From NCBI RefSeq assembly GCF_900176275.1, contig NZ_FWXD01000015.1:1-64000 (forward strand): 64,000 nt of DNA, read 5' to 3'. The position numbers and the translations under genes were made by a program. The stretch comes from Andreprevotia lacus DSM 23236. Lineage in GTDB: Bacteria; Pseudomonadota; Gammaproteobacteria; Burkholderiales; Chitinibacteraceae. Positions 52,230 to 62,767 of this stretch are shown here, piece after piece. The notes beneath the pieces are model-generated. The model was not told the DNA's origin. It saw only the letters and a list, made by a program, of their open reading frames with translations, and did no database searches. Each line of letters starts with the position of its first letter. Position 1 is the first letter of the stretch.

Positions 52230-52991
52230 TCAGTCTGCCTGCAAGGCCTGATTGGCCAGCGCAATGATCTCGCGCGTCAAGGCGGCCGAGGTTTCCAGCA
52301 CACTGTATTCATCCAGCCCCGGCCCGCCCATTTTCACCCGCTCGTTGCGGTAGCGCATGCCGCTGGGCAGCGGTGCGCGGGCAGAGGTATGGAACTCATT
52401 GCAGCCGGTCTGGCGCACCAGCTCGGCGATATTGTTGGCGCGTACGCCTGCACCGGGCATCACGTTCAGCCGGTCGCCGGCCTGCTCGCGCAGTTGCGCC
52501 AGCAGCGTAGCGCCTTCCAGCGCGCTGGGTTCCTGCCCGGATGACAGCAGGCGGTTGCAGCCGCAGGCGATGACGTCTTCCAGCGCCTGTTGCGGGTTGC
52601 GTGCCACATCAAAAGCACGATGGAAGGTGACCTGCATCGGTGTGGCCAGCTGCACCAGCTCGCGCGTGCGCGCTACGTCGATATCGCCATCTGCGGTCAG
52701 CAGGCCGATCACCACGCCATCCACACCGATCTTCTTGCAGGCGAGGATGTCGCGGCGCATCACTTCGAACTCGTCATCCGAATAGAGGAAATCGCCACCG
52801 CGCGGGCGGATGATGACGTTGAGCGTGATCCACAGTCGATCCCGCGCGGCGGCAATGGTGCCGAAGGACGGCGTGGTACCGCCCTCCAGCAGGTTGTCGC
52901 ACAGCTCGACCCGGACTGCGCCGCCTTCCTGCGCTGCCAGACAGCTGGCCAGCGAGCCGGCACAGATTTCCAGCGTAATGGCGGTGCTCAT
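52230..52991 (-). CDS. cutC: CutC family protein
   Basis: The protein has 253 residues and a TIM-barrel fold of the CutC family, cytoplasmic. N-terminal ITLEICAGSLASCLAAQEGG and the block FHRAFDVARNPQQALEDVIA are typical. The family was named for copper homeostasis in E. coli, but its real activity is disputed. It starts 4 bp after the chpA stop, so it is probably the last-but-one cistron of the long Pil-Chp transcript. Confidence 0.93.
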   Translation of the reverse strand: MSTAITLEICAGSLASCLAAQEGGAVRVELCDNLLEGGTTPSFGTIAAARDRLWITLNVIIRPRGGDFLYSDDEFEVMRRDILACKKIGVDGVVIGLLTADGDIDVARTRELVQLATPMQVTFHRAFDVARNPQQALEDVIACGCNRLLSSGQEPSALEGATLLAQLREQAGDRLNVMPGAGVRANNIAELVRQTGCNEFHTSARAPLPSGMRYRNERVKMGGPGLDEYSVLETSAALTREIIALANQALQAD

Positions 52992-52995
52992 GGGC

Positions 52996-55900
52996 CTATT
53001 CCCCGGTGAAGCCGCGGATGTGGGCCAGCAGCTCGTCTTCCTGATACGGCTTGCCGAGGAAGGCGTTCACGCCCAGCTCCATCGCATAGTTCTTGTGCTT
53101 TTCGGCCGTGCGCGAGGTGATCATGATGATGGGGATGGTCTTGGTCACATCGTCGTTGCGAATGTTGCGCGTCAATTCGAAGCCGTCCATGCGCGGCATT
53201 TCGATGTCGACCAGCATCACCGCCGGTGTCACGTCCTGCAACTGCTGCAGCGCATCCACACCGTCCTTGGCCAATACCACCTGGAAGCCTTCGCGCACCA
53301 GCAGGCGCGAGGTGATCTTGCGCACGGTGAGCGAATCGTCCACCACCATCACCAGCGGCGCCTGATGCAGGGCCTCTGGTGCCGCGGCGGCCTTTTTCTG
53401 CGTCGGCGCCACTTCGCCCCGTTCCAGCAGTGCCAGCGGGTTGACGATGAGCACGATGTCGCCGTTACCCAGCACGGTGGCGCCGGCCACGCCCGGAATG
53501 CGCGCCAGCTGCGGGCCGATGGTCTTGACCACGACTTCGAGGTTTTTCACCAGTTCGTCGATGTGCAAAGCCATGCGTGCCGCGCCGCTGCGCAGCAGCA
53601 GCACGGTGGAGAAACGCTTCTGTTCCGGCACCGACTGGCCGTCGCCGATCAGGCGCGGGAAGTAGGCAAACGGATAACGCGAGCCCATCCACTCCATCGA
53701 ACGATCGGTATACAGGCGCGCCAGCGCATCCTGCTTGAGTTCCTGCACCTGCTCGATCATCACCGACGGGATGGCCAGCAGCTGCGGGCCGGCCTTGACC
53801 AGCAACACTTGCGTGACCGCCAGCGTCAGCGGCAGATGGATGGTAAACGTGGTGCCCTTGCCGGTTTCCGAGTTCACATCAACGCGGCCGCCCAGGTTAC
53901 CGATTTCGTTCTTCACCACGTCCATGCCGATGCCACGGCCGGAAATCTGCGTAACGCTCGATGCGGTGGAGAAGCCGGGTTCAAAGATCAGGTGCATCAG
54001 GTCGCGCTCGGTCGGCTCGGTGCCCGGCTTGATCAGGCCCAGTGCTTCGCCCTTGGCGCGGATGCGCGGCAAGTTCATGCCACGGCCGTCGTCCTTGAGC
54101 ACCACCACCAGCTCGTTGCCTTCCTGGCGCACTTCCACCACGACTTCACCGAATTCCGACTTGCCGCTGGCCGCGCGTTCCTCGGCCGTCTCCAGGCCGT
54201 GGTCGATGGCGTTGCGCAGCATGTGCTCGAACGGCGAAATCATTTTTTCCAGCACGCCACGGTCGATTTCGACGCGGCCGCCGCGCAGTTCCAGGTTGAC
54301 CTTCTTGGCCACTTCCTTGCCGGTCTGGCGCACCAGACGGTACAGACGGTCGGACACGCTGGAGAACGGCACCATGCGCACGCGCATCAGGCTCTGCTGC
54401 AGTTCCTTGGTCATGCGGTTTTGCGCGGTGAGCGCGGCACTGGAGTCATCCAGGCTCTTGAGCATGTTGTGCTGCACCGTCGCCACGTCGTTCACGCTTT
54501 CGGCAATGAAGCGGGTGATTTCCTGCAGGCGGGTAAAGCGGTCGAATTCGAGCGGGTCGAAGTTCTTGTGATCGTCCTCGATTTCCTTCACGCGCGCCTG
54601 CATCTGGCTTTCGGCCTGGATTTCCAGCTCGCGCAACTGACCGCGCAAGCGCGTGACGTTTTCGGTCAGGTCCAGCAGCGAGGTCTTCACCGTGAGCATT
54701 TCTGCTTCGATACGCGAACGGGCAATGGCCACTTCGCCGGCCTGGTTGACCAGCTCGTCCACCAGTTCGGAGCGTACGCGGATGGTGGTCTTGCCTTCGG
54801 CATCGGTCGCGCCGCCAAACAGCGGCTGCGCAATGCCGGCCACCTGCGTCGGCGCAGCGGCAGCCGGGGCGGTGCCATCAGCAGCCACCGGTGCCGGCGG
54901 CGCCTTGCGGCCGGTCAGCTGGTCATAAATGGCGATGATGAGGTCATAGTCGGCTTCCAGCTCGTCCAACAGCGCCACGCCCGGGGTTTCCGCGGCACTG
55001 GCCAGCAGGCGCGATTCCATTTCGTGCGTGGCCTGGCCGATGCGCATGGCACCCGACATGCGCGCGCTGCCCTTGAGGGTGTGCAGCGTGCGCTTGAGCG
55101 TGGCCACCGCAGCGGGGTCAGCCCCCTCGCGCAAGGTACGCAGCGCGTCGCCGATCTGCGGCAGCAGTTCGTCCGCTTCTTCGACAAAGACCGGCAGCAG
55201 TTGCTCGTCGACTTCGTCGACAATGGTCGCTTCCAGCTCGGCCTTGCGCTCGGCCAGCGATGCCGTGCCGGCAAGCACCAGCAGATCGGACAGCGGCGAG
55301 GCGGCATCGTGTACCGGCAGCAGCGGCTCTGCGGCCGCAGCGGCCAGGCTGTCGCTTTCCGCCACAGCCTCGTCAAGCGGAGCCTCGCCCAGCACCAGCT
55401 CGATATCCTCGGCAATAACCGGCAGCACATCAGCCACCGGCTCAGGCGTATGTACTTGCGGTTCGGCGTCGACGACGGTTTCCGCAACCGCGTGGGCAGT
55501 CGGCTCGACCACCAGCGGCAAGTCGACAGCAGCCAATTCTTCGTCTGCAGGCTCGTCCAGGGTCAGTGTCGGCACGTCTTCGTCAAGCTCGCCTTGCGCG
55601 ATATCCAGCGCAGGTTCAGCAGCGGCAACGATCAATTCAGGCAGTACATCGGCGTCTGACGCCGGCACGGCTACGAGTGCCGGTGGCTCGTCGTCCAGCT
55701 TGATATCCAGTGCATCGAGCGACAGGTCGAAGCTATCGTCCTCTGCGACGGTTTGCGGCGCGGCCAGCGGCTCGACGGCGGGATGAACCGCTGCGTCCTC
55801 AACCAGCTCGACCTGCAGCGGTGCGTCGTCCAGCGTGAGTTCGATGGCCTCCAGCGCCGGCGCCTCGGCAACCAGCGGCTCGGCATGCGCTGTGGCGGCA

Positions 55901-58800
55901 TGCGGGGCCTCGTCGGCAGCATCAAGGTCCAGCGAGATCAGCTCGTCCAGTTCTGCGGCTTCGGCGGCCGGCGCGGCCGCGTCGTCCAGTTGCGGGAAGC
56001 GTAATTCGGGATCGGTCTCGGCCGCGTCATCTTGCAATTCAATGCTCAGCGCTTCGTGGGCCTGCGGTTCGGCAACAAGCGCTTCGCCAGCGGCATGCGG
56101 AGCAGCACCATCTGCATCCAGCAGCATGTCGTCCAATGACAGATCCATCGGCTCGTCGTCAACAATGACGACCAGCGCGGACAATTCCGGTTCGGCATCG
56201 GGCGGTGCTTGCAGGGCGATGATGGCATCCAGCATGGTGCCCATCTTGTCGACCGCCGCCGCAACCGGGATGGCGTGGCGGGCCAGATCGCCCGGCCCCT
56301 TCATCGCCTGTTGCAGCGCGTGCTCCAGCCCGTAGGCCAGCTCGCCCAGCGGACGGAAGCCGGCGGTCGACGCGATGCCGCCCAGCGTGTGCGCTGCCAG
56401 CAGGAAATTACCCGGCAGGGCATCACCCGCGCTCAGCTGTGCACTGCCGCTGCGCAGCACGGCCATGTGCTTGGCGGCTTCGTCACGGAAAATGGCAAAC
56501 AGCGTGGACGATACAACCACATCGCCGACATGCACTTCATCGCTTTCCGGGCCGGCGGCGTTGTCGGCAGCGTCAGCCTCGGCGGTTTCCAGCGCCACTT
56601 CGGGCAGCGCTTCGGCCGCGGCGTGGTCAAGCTGGTGGCGCAGTTTTTCGGCGCGCTCGCTCCAGGGGGATTCATCCACCTGCGCGCTGCCGCTGTTGGC
56701 CAGTTCGGCCACCCAGCCGACAAAGGCGCCGTGCGTATCGCCGATCAGGTCCAGCAGGCCGGCCGATACCGGTTGCTCGGCCTGCAGCCATTTGTTCAAT
56801 GTCTGCTCGACCGCCCAGGCAACCTCGCCCAGATGGTTGAGGCCCACCATGCGGCCGCTGCCCTTGAGGGTGTGGAAGCCACGGCGCAGCACGGTAGCGG
56901 CTTCGCGGTCGGCCGGGTTGGCGCGCACTTGCGCCAGGTGCTGCTCGATGGTGGCCAGCACTTCGACCGCTTCTTCGAGATAAACCTCCAGCAGCTCGGC
57001 ATCGACCGCTTCGTCCGACTGCGGCAGCGCGCGCTGTGGCTCGGGCTCCGGCACAGGGGCGGCGGCAGCCGGCGCAGGGGCCAGCTCGGGTTCTTTTTCC
57101 AGTTCGGCCAGCACCGGTGCGGCTTCTTCTTCCGGCCCGGCGCCCAGCAACTTGGCCAGGCTGGGCGCGAGCAGCTCGCTGCCTTCGTCGCGGCCCTGCG
57201 CCATGGCGTCGATATAGAAACCCAGGCTGGACAGTGCCTCGGCCAGTTCTTCCAGCTCGACCGATTCCGGCGGTGTTTCCTGCTCGGCATAGCGCTGGAT
57301 GCGTTGCTGGCTGGCTTGCAGCAGCGCAACGGCATCGTGCTTTTCCAGCATCATCAGCGCGCCCTGGATCTGGCGCAGGCCAGGATCAAGCTGCTTGAGC
57401 GCAGCTTGCGTGCCCGGATCGCGGAAATAGCTGTCCAGCGTTTCTTCAATCTGCTGCAGGTTGCTGCGCATTTCCTGCGCCAGTTGCGCCTGCAACAGGC
57501 GCTCCTGCGCTTCACGGCTGACTTCGTCGAGCTGCGGTATGGCGCCGGTATCGGCGCTCGGGTCGGCCAGGCGCTGCGCCATGGCTGCAGCCTGTGCGGC
57601 GAAGTCCGGCGCGCGGGTCGGGTAGATGGCGAGTGCGTTATCAGCCAGCAACAGCGCAGTGGCCATTTCCAGCGCGTCGCCTTCGGTCACACCGGCCGTG
57701 GCATACCGTTGGCATGCGGAGGCTACGGCCTGCCACAACACGTTCAGCCCGTCGATGGCGAGTGCATCGCTGCGCTCGGCCAGCTTGCCGATTTCGGTCT
57801 GCAAGGTCGGCAGCCGGTCACGCTGGCCAGTGGCAACACGGGTCCAGATTTCCTTGGCGGCGGCAACTTCATCGCGCAGCGCACGCGCCTGCATGCGGCC
57901 TGCCTCGGCCTCGGCCGGGGCAGCCAGTGCATCGGCATCGACCAGCAGGCCGGCCAGATCAAACGCTGCGTGCAGCTGCGCAGCCAGCGCGCTGCCGCGC
58001 TGGTCATGCGCCAGTGCATAGAGCAGATCGCGGAACAGCCGCTCGGCCACCTTGCTCGAGCCGTCGGACAGGCGACGAATCTGCAGGTTGAGGCGCAGCA
58101 GCAGCTGCTTGAGGTCGATATCCAGTGGCGCACGGCTGGGCAGCGTTTCCGACACGGCGGATGCAGTCCACCAGAACGCGCGTGCCAAGCCCTGCGGCTG
58201 CACGGCGGCAATATCGGCCAGAGCGCGGCCCAGCACGGCGGCCGCAGCCGGGTCGTGGTCACGGATCCAGCGCAGCAGCGCGGCCTCGAAACGGCGTCGC
58301 TGCTCGCGCAGGTAAACGCCCCACTCGGACGGGCCAAGCGGGCGGGCCGGCAAGGTGCGCGGCAGATTGAGCTCGGTGAGCAGCGGATAGAACAGCTCGG
58401 CGCCACCACTGCTGGCCTTGCGCGCGCGCGCCATCTCGGCAAAACGCGGCAGCATGGTCAGCGGCTGATTGGCACGGCCGGCCATCAGGTCGTCGAGGTA
58501 GTGCTTGACGTCGTCGATGGCTGATTCGGCCAGCGTGACAAGTTCGTGCGATACCTCGTCGCGCGCAATGCAGGCGACCAGTTGCTCGATTTCTTCGCCA
58601 AAGCGGGCCAGACCATCAAGGCCGACCATCTGCAGCGCGCCGGCGGCCTGGTGCAAATGGGTTTGCGCATGCTTGAGCAGCGCGGCATCGGTCTTTTCGC
58701 GATAGGCAACGAGGGCATCGCCGGCACGCGCCAGCGTCTGCTCCAGCTCGCCTTTCACCCAGATCAGCGAGCCTTGGTCAAATTCGGTATGAACGCTCAT
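52996..58800 (-). CDS. chpA: Pil-Chp hybrid chemotaxis kinase ChpA/PilL
   Basis: The protein has 1934 residues. From the N-terminus: an Hpt-like helical domain (about 1-110), a long helical part, an Hpt domain with FHTLKGSGRMVG (His near 643), a further Hpt-like domain with HTLGGIASTAG (near 804), a very acidic Ala/Asp/Glu-rich linker (about 880-1190), an Hpt domain HTLKGSARMSG (near 1240), CheA dimerisation and ATPase core (HMLRNAIDHGLE near 1530, GRGIGMDVVKNEI), a CheW-like domain, and a C-terminal receiver (MVVDDSLTVRKI, Asp in VDIEMPRMDG). It controls type IV pilus twitching and surface sensing with PilG, PilH, PilI and PilJ. Fewer Hpt modules than in the longer Pseudomonas ChpA. Confidence 0.95.
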   Translation of the reverse strand: MSVHTEFDQGSLIWVKGELEQTLARAGDALVAYREKTDAALLKHAQTHLHQAAGALQMVGLDGLARFGEEIEQLVACIARDEVSHELVTLAESAIDDVKHYLDDLMAGRANQPLTMLPRFAEMARARKASSGGAELFYPLLTELNLPRTLPARPLGPSEWGVYLREQRRRFEAALLRWIRDHDPAAAAVLGRALADIAAVQPQGLARAFWWTASAVSETLPSRAPLDIDLKQLLLRLNLQIRRLSDGSSKVAERLFRDLLYALAHDQRGSALAAQLHAAFDLAGLLVDADALAAPAEAEAGRMQARALRDEVAAAKEIWTRVATGQRDRLPTLQTEIGKLAERSDALAIDGLNVLWQAVASACQRYATAGVTEGDALEMATALLLADNALAIYPTRAPDFAAQAAAMAQRLADPSADTGAIPQLDEVSREAQERLLQAQLAQEMRSNLQQIEETLDSYFRDPGTQAALKQLDPGLRQIQGALMMLEKHDAVALLQASQQRIQRYAEQETPPESVELEELAEALSSLGFYIDAMAQGRDEGSELLAPSLAKLLGAGPEEEAAPVLAELEKEPELAPAPAAAAPVPEPEPQRALPQSDEAVDAELLEVYLEEAVEVLATIEQHLAQVRANPADREAATVLRRGFHTLKGSGRMVGLNHLGEVAWAVEQTLNKWLQAEQPVSAGLLDLIGDTHGAFVGWVAELANSGSAQVDESPWSERAEKLRHQLDHAAAEALPEVALETAEADAADNAAGPESDEVHVGDVVVSSTLFAIFRDEAAKHMAVLRSGSAQLSAGDALPGNFLLAAHTLGGIASTAGFRPLGELAYGLEHALQQAMKGPGDLARHAIPVAAAVDKMGTMLDAIIALQAPPDAEPELSALVVIVDDEPMDLSLDDMLLDADGAAPHAAGEALVAEPQAHEALSIELQDDAAETDPELRFPQLDDAAAPAAEAAELDELISLDLDAADEAPHAATAHAEPLVAEAPALEAIELTLDDAPLQVELVEDAAVHPAVEPLAAPQTVAEDDSFDLSLDALDIKLDDEPPALVAVPASDADVLPELIVAAAEPALDIAQGELDEDVPTLTLDEPADEELAAVDLPLVVEPTAHAVAETVVDAEPQVHTPEPVADVLPVIAEDIELVLGEAPLDEAVAESDSLAAAAAEPLLPVHDAASPLSDLLVLAGTASLAERKAELEATIVDEVDEQLLPVFVEEADELLPQIGDALRTLREGADPAAVATLKRTLHTLKGSARMSGAMRIGQATHEMESRLLASAAETPGVALLDELEADYDLIIAIYDQLTGRKAPPAPVAADGTAPAAAAPTQVAGIAQPLFGGATDAEGKTTIRVRSELVDELVNQAGEVAIARSRIEAEMLTVKTSLLDLTENVTRLRGQLRELEIQAESQMQARVKEIEDDHKNFDPLEFDRFTRLQEITRFIAESVNDVATVQHNMLKSLDDSSAALTAQNRMTKELQQSLMRVRMVPFSSVSDRLYRLVRQTGKEVAKKVNLELRGGRVEIDRGVLEKMISPFEHMLRNAIDHGLETAEERAASGKSEFGEVVVEVRQEGNELVVVLKDDGRGMNLPRIRAKGEALGLIKPGTEPTERDLMHLIFEPGFSTASSVTQISGRGIGMDVVKNEIGNLGGRVDVNSETGKGTTFTIHLPLTLAVTQVLLVKAGPQLLAIPSVMIEQVQELKQDALARLYTDRSMEWMGSRYPFAYFPRLIGDGQSVPEQKRFSTVLLLRSGAARMALHIDELVKNLEVVVKTIGPQLARIPGVAGATVLGNGDIVLIVNPLALLERGEVAPTQKKAAAAPEALHQAPLVMVVDDSLTVRKITSRLLVREGFQVVLAKDGVDALQQLQDVTPAVMLVDIEMPRMDGFELTRNIRNDDVTKTIPIIMITSRTAEKHKNYAMELGVNAFLGKPYQEDELLAHIRGFTGE

Positions 58801-58859
58801 GGCGGGTCTCGCGAGAGTGCGGGGGCCGCATCATGCTGCGGCGGCACCCCGGAATGAGA

Positions 58860-61040
58860 TTAGGAGAGCTTGAAGCCCGAGACCGAGTCCTTCAGCTCCT
58901 GCGCGAGGCCGGTCAGCTGACCGATGATCTCGGCCGACTGCTTGGTACCTTCGGTGGTTTGCTCGGTAATCGACAGAATGTCGCGCATCGAGTGGTTCAC
59001 CCGGCCTGCCAGCTGTGTCTGGTCTTCGGTCTCGTTCGCGATCGAGCCGATCAGCTTGGCGAGGTCGCGCGATACCTGGCCGATCTCGGTCAGCGCCTTG
59101 CCGGCGGCGTCGGACAGCTTGGCCCCTTCCACCACACCCTGGGTGGAGAGTTCCATGGCCGCCACGGCGTCGTGGGTATCGGTCTGAATGGTCTTCACGA
59201 TCGCGCCGATCTGCTTGGTGGCTTCGCCGGAACGTTCGGCCAGTCGCTGTACTTCCTCGGCCACGACCGAGAAGCCACGGCCGGCTTCGCCCGCCGCAGC
59301 GGCCTGGATGGCCGCGTTCAGCGCCAGCACGTTGGTCTGCTCGGTAATGTCCGAGATCAGTTCCACGATTTCACCAATCTCCTGCGACGATTCACCCAGA
59401 CGCTTGATTCGTTTCGCAGTTTCCTGGATTTGTTCGCGGATTTCGCCCATGCCCTTGATCTGGTTCTGTACCGCATCGGCGCCCTTCTCGGCCGCGGTCA
59501 GCGATGCCTGCGCCACGTTGGCCGATTCGGCCGCGTTGTGCGACACACCCTGGATCGAGCGCACCATCTGCTCAACGGTATTGGTGGTGCCGTTGATTTC
59601 CTGCGACTGGCGTTCTGCAGCCATCAGCAGTTCGTTCGACACCGATTGCGCCTGCGCCGTGGCGCGGTTTACCTGCTCGGTGGCGCGGTTGATACCGCCA
59701 ATCAGGTTACGCAGCTCTTCAATGGTGAAGTTGATCGAGTCGGCAATCGCGCCGGTCAGGTCTTCGGTCACCAGCGCGCGGACGGTCAGGTCACCGTCGG
59801 CGAGGTCGGACATTTCGTTCAGCAGACGCAGAATCGCGTCCTGGTTTTTCTTGTTCTCGTTTTCCGACTCGACACGACGACGTACCGCTTCCTGGTTGTA
59901 AACGCGCGACAACAGGTAAAGCGAAATGATCATGGTCACGGCGCAGAGCGCTTCGACCAGGTTGGTCACGAAGCTGCTCACGCCGCTTTCATAGCTGCCC
60001 GCCAGTGTCTGTGCATCGTTCAGCAACTTGTCCGAGTCCCGCACGATGCTCTGGTTGGCCAGACGGGTGTCGACCAGCGGCTGCATGTTCTTGGAGAACG
60101 AGGCCACGACCTGTTCAAAGTCATGGAAGGTGGTCTTGATGTTGCTGAGGCGCTCTGCCAGTGCCGAACTGGACACCGGGCGGATTTGCATCTGCTCGCT
60201 TACCTGCGGATCGTCACCCACGAACGCCTTGACGATATCGTTGAAGGTCGACACGTCCTTGCCCAGCAGGAACACCACTTCGGGGTTGATCAGCTCGCCG
60301 GCCAGCATGGCGTTGGCGTTCTTGGCCATACGCTGGCTCAGCATCGCCAGCTGGTTGGCACTATCAAGTTCGTGCACATTGCCGCCGCTCTCGGAGAGCA
60401 GCGAGGCAAATTGCTGGGTTTGCTCCAGCAGCTTTGCGTCGTTGGCGTTGATGCCTGCCACGCTCTTGCCCACGACAACCAGCGCAGCCTTCTGCTTGAG
60501 GATGGCATCAACGGTGGGGCGGCTGGGGTTGGGACGATAGGACGCGTTCCAAGTTTGCTCGATCGACTCGAGCTGCGCATTGCTGCCATGGAACCAGCCA
60601 AGGAAGCCACCGCTGGACTTGAGCTGCGCCAGGTTGGCGTCGAATTTCTGGTACGCCTTTTCCAGAATGTCAAACGCGTCGGGCTGGCCTTGAATCGCCT
60701 GCGTGGACGCCCGCGCCATACGCTGCGACAGCATCTGCATTTCGGTCGCAATCGAGCGGCGCTCGGCATTGCTGGTCGAGGCGCGATAGGAGTAAAACGC
60801 GGTCAGCGCCAGCACCAGCAGCGCACCGGCGGCGACGAGAATGAACAGCGCCATCTGCTGACGCGCCGGCATGTGGCCCACCACGGGCAGCGGTTTGAGC
60901 GCGGCAACGTCGTCCGCGTCCGTCGGCATGCGGATCTTTTCCAGAATCCACGTGGTTTTGGTCGGCTCGTAAGCCTTTTTGCCGTCTGCCTTGGGCGCTT
61001 TGCGGCCAAACAGCTTGAGGCCGTCCAGTTTCAGTGCCAT
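58860..61040 (-). CDS. pilJ: Methyl-accepting protein PilJ for type IV pili
   Basis: The protein has 726 residues. Membrane helix 1 is near residues 53-73, a periplasmic part with two PilJ-type helical modules ([14 protein letters not shown] and [14 protein letters not shown] mark the repeats) follows, and helix 2 is near 365-385. A HAMP-like segment and the MCP signalling helices (hairpin tip [20 protein letters not shown]) complete it. It senses pilus retraction or surface contact and signals to ChpA. GGGAG precedes the ATG. Confidence 0.96.
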   Translation of the reverse strand: MALKLDGLKLFGRKAPKADGKKAYEPTKTTWILEKIRMPTDADDVAALKPLPVVGHMPARQQMALFILVAAGALLVLALTAFYSYRASTSNAERRSIATEMQMLSQRMARASTQAIQGQPDAFDILEKAYQKFDANLAQLKSSGGFLGWFHGSNAQLESIEQTWNASYRPNPSRPTVDAILKQKAALVVVGKSVAGINANDAKLLEQTQQFASLLSESGGNVHELDSANQLAMLSQRMAKNANAMLAGELINPEVVFLLGKDVSTFNDIVKAFVGDDPQVSEQMQIRPVSSSALAERLSNIKTTFHDFEQVVASFSKNMQPLVDTRLANQSIVRDSDKLLNDAQTLAGSYESGVSSFVTNLVEALCAVTMIISLYLLSRVYNQEAVRRRVESENENKKNQDAILRLLNEMSDLADGDLTVRALVTEDLTGAIADSINFTIEELRNLIGGINRATEQVNRATAQAQSVSNELLMAAERQSQEINGTTNTVEQMVRSIQGVSHNAAESANVAQASLTAAEKGADAVQNQIKGMGEIREQIQETAKRIKRLGESSQEIGEIVELISDITEQTNVLALNAAIQAAAAGEAGRGFSVVAEEVQRLAERSGEATKQIGAIVKTIQTDTHDAVAAMELSTQGVVEGAKLSDAAGKALTEIGQVSRDLAKLIGSIANETEDQTQLAGRVNHSMRDILSITEQTTEGTKQSAEIIGQLTGLAQELKDSVSGFKLS

Positions 61041-61084
61041 TTGCGTCTGTCTCCCGATGCGTTTTTATCTGATTATGTCTGGGT

Positions 61085-61591
61085 TCAGGCCAGTCCGGCC
61101 TGCAGGAAGACCGGATCGGCCACCAGCGCGGGCACATCCAGTGCACGCCATTGCTGGCCGGCGGCATCGCGCCAGCAGCCCGAGGCGCGCGGATGCTGCG
61201 TCTCCTCGGCTTGCATGTCGGCAAGGTGCTTGAGGCCCAGCATGCGTTCAACCAGGATCGCCGAATGCAGGATGTGGCGCGGGTGCAACAGCATCAGCCG
61301 TGCAGCGGGCGAGGCCAGCAGCTCGGCGCCGCCAAAATAGGCGCCGACATCCGATACGCTGACCAGATTGCCGCGTACATTGGCCACGCCGCGAAACCAC
61401 GATTGCGCCAGCGGCACCGAGGATACGGTGGGCACCGGCATCACTTCGGCCACGTCGGCCAGATCAACCAGCCAGTTCTCGCCGCCGATGCTCACGCCGA
61501 GGCGGGCATCGACCTGCGCCGTTGCCGTGGCCGTCTTGAGACGTGCCACCACCCCTTCCTGATACTCCCGCAAGCTGATGCGCTTGGCCAT
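61085..61591 (-). CDS. pilI: CheW-like adaptor PilI
   Basis: The protein has 168 residues. It is a single CheW domain (about residues 20-165; RLGVSIGGENWLVDLADVAE, GNLVSVSDVGAYFGG) that couples PilJ to ChpA. GGGAG precedes the ATG. The gene lies between pilH (30 bp) and pilJ (44 bp). Confidence 0.94.
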   Translation of the reverse strand: MAKRISLREYQEGVVARLKTATATAQVDARLGVSIGGENWLVDLADVAEVMPVPTVSSVPLAQSWFRGVANVRGNLVSVSDVGAYFGGAELLASPAARLMLLHPRHILHSAILVERMLGLKHLADMQAEETQHPRASGCWRDAAGQQWRALDVPALVADPVFLQAGLA

Positions 61592-61621
61592 GTGCGACTC
61601 CCGGCTGTTGAACTCGGACGA

Positions 61622-61984
61622 TCAGAGTGCGGCGATCTTGGCCAGCAGCTCTTGCGGATCGACCGGCTTGACCACGTACTCCACTGCGCCCTGGCGCTTG
61701 CCCCAGACCTTGTCGGTTTCCTGGTTCTTGGAGGTGCACATGATGATGGGGATGTGCTTGGTCGCGTCATCGCGGCTGATGGTGCGCGTGGCCTGGAAGC
61801 CGTTCATGCCGGGCATGACCACGTCCATCAGGATCAGGTCGGGCATGATTTCCTTGGCCTTGGCCACGGCCTCTTCGCCCGACTCGACGGTCAGGATCTG
61901 AAAGCCGTTCTTGGTCAGCAACTCGCCGAGGAAATGACGTTCGGTCGGGGAGTCATCGACGATGAGGATTTTCTTGATGGACAT
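61622..61984 (-). CDS. pilH: Response regulator PilH
   Basis: The protein has 120 residues, a stand-alone receiver with acidic pocket IVDDSPTERHFL, phospho-acceptor Asp in LILMDVVMPGMNG and Lys in YVVKPVDPQEL. In Pseudomonas PilH acts in pilus retraction or as a phosphate sink opposing PilG. GGAAGG site before ATG. Confidence 0.95.
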   Translation of the reverse strand: MSIKKILIVDDSPTERHFLGELLTKNGFQILTVESGEEAVAKAKEIMPDLILMDVVMPGMNGFQATRTISRDDATKHIPIIMCTSKNQETDKVWGKRQGAVEYVVKPVDPQELLAKIAAL

Positions 61985-62022
61985 GGTGCCTTCCTAAAAC
62001 TGGATCATCTGGCCTGGGCCGT

Positions 62023-62406
62023 TCATTCGTGGCGCACGTGCGCGCTCACGGCGGTCAGCAGGCTGTCTTTGGTAAACGGTTTGGTGAGGTATTCGTCGGA
62101 ACCGACCATGCGCCCGCGCGCACGGTCGAACAGGCCGTCCTTGGAGGACAGCATGATGACGGGAGTTGCCTTGTAGCGGGCATTTTTCTTGATCAGCGAA
62201 CACGTCTGATAGCCATCGAGCCGCGGCATCATCACATCGACGAAAATCACATCCGGCTGATGATCGCTGATCTTGGCCAGCGCATCGAAGCCGTCTTCGG
62301 CCAGTATGACTTCACAGCCGGCCTGACCGAGAAAAATCTCGGCGCTGCGGCGGATGGTGTTGCTGTCGTCGATCACCATGACCTTGACGCCGGCGAGATT
62401 CGACAT
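62023..62406 (-). CDS. pilG: Response regulator PilG
   Basis: The protein has 127 residues, a stand-alone receiver with VIDDSNTIRRSAEIFLGQAG, phospho-acceptor Asp in VIFVDVMMPRLDGYQTC and Lys in YLTKPFTKDSL. PilG promotes pilus extension and cyclic AMP production in the model system. The start at 62406 has a strong AAGGAGGAGG site; the long frame to 62784 is upstream non-coding sequence. It is the first gene of the Pil-Chp operon. Confidence 0.96.
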   Translation of the reverse strand: MSNLAGVKVMVIDDSNTIRRSAEIFLGQAGCEVILAEDGFDALAKISDHQPDVIFVDVMMPRLDGYQTCSLIKKNARYKATPVIMLSSKDGLFDRARGRMVGSDEYLTKPFTKDSLLTAVSAHVRHE

Positions 62407-62476
62407 GGACCTCCTCCTTTTACGGCTCACCCGGCGCGCATGATCACGCAGCCAAAGCAAACCCCTTGTTGATGCG

Positions 62477-62506
62477 ATCATACCGACTGCTTTTTCAATA
62501 AGACAA
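62477..62506 (-). promoter_or_regulatory. Candidate sigma-70 promoter of the Pil-Chp operon
   Basis: On the minus strand, TTGTCT (62506-62501), an 18-base spacer and TATGAT (62482-62477) form a good sigma-70 match about 70 bases upstream of the pilG ATG. No other equally good promoter was noticed in the gap. Confidence 0.6.
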
Positions 62507-62728
62507 GGCTGATGCGCGATTTGGCCCGGCGGCCTGCTTGTGGCAGCGGGCTGTTGCCATGGCCAAACCTGCATCATAGAACCCGGCGCAGCCCAGGTCT
62601 TGCCTGTTTTGCCAGAGACTGCGACGCGCTGCGCCCCCCCCGATTCTGCACAAGCGACTTTACCGCCATAAGCGGCGCGAGCAGTACCTTGATCGTTCAG
62701 CAATCGAGAGAGGGGGATTCGGCCAGAC

Positions 62729-62767
62729 AAAAAAGAAACCCCGGTCCAAGGGGAAAACGACCGGGGT
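62729..62767 (-). terminator. Intrinsic terminator after engB
   Basis: On the minus strand, ACCCCGGTC and GACCGGGGT (nine perfect pairs, 12-base loop) are followed by TTTCTTTTTTG. It lies about 110 bases past the engB stop. A second strong hairpin GCCCCGGC/GCCGGGGC (62775-62796) stands directly before it. Confidence 0.85.

Noticed and set aside
52810-55659. 949-codon open frame antisense to chpA
   Set aside because: Shadow frame of the ATPase and receiver coding region.
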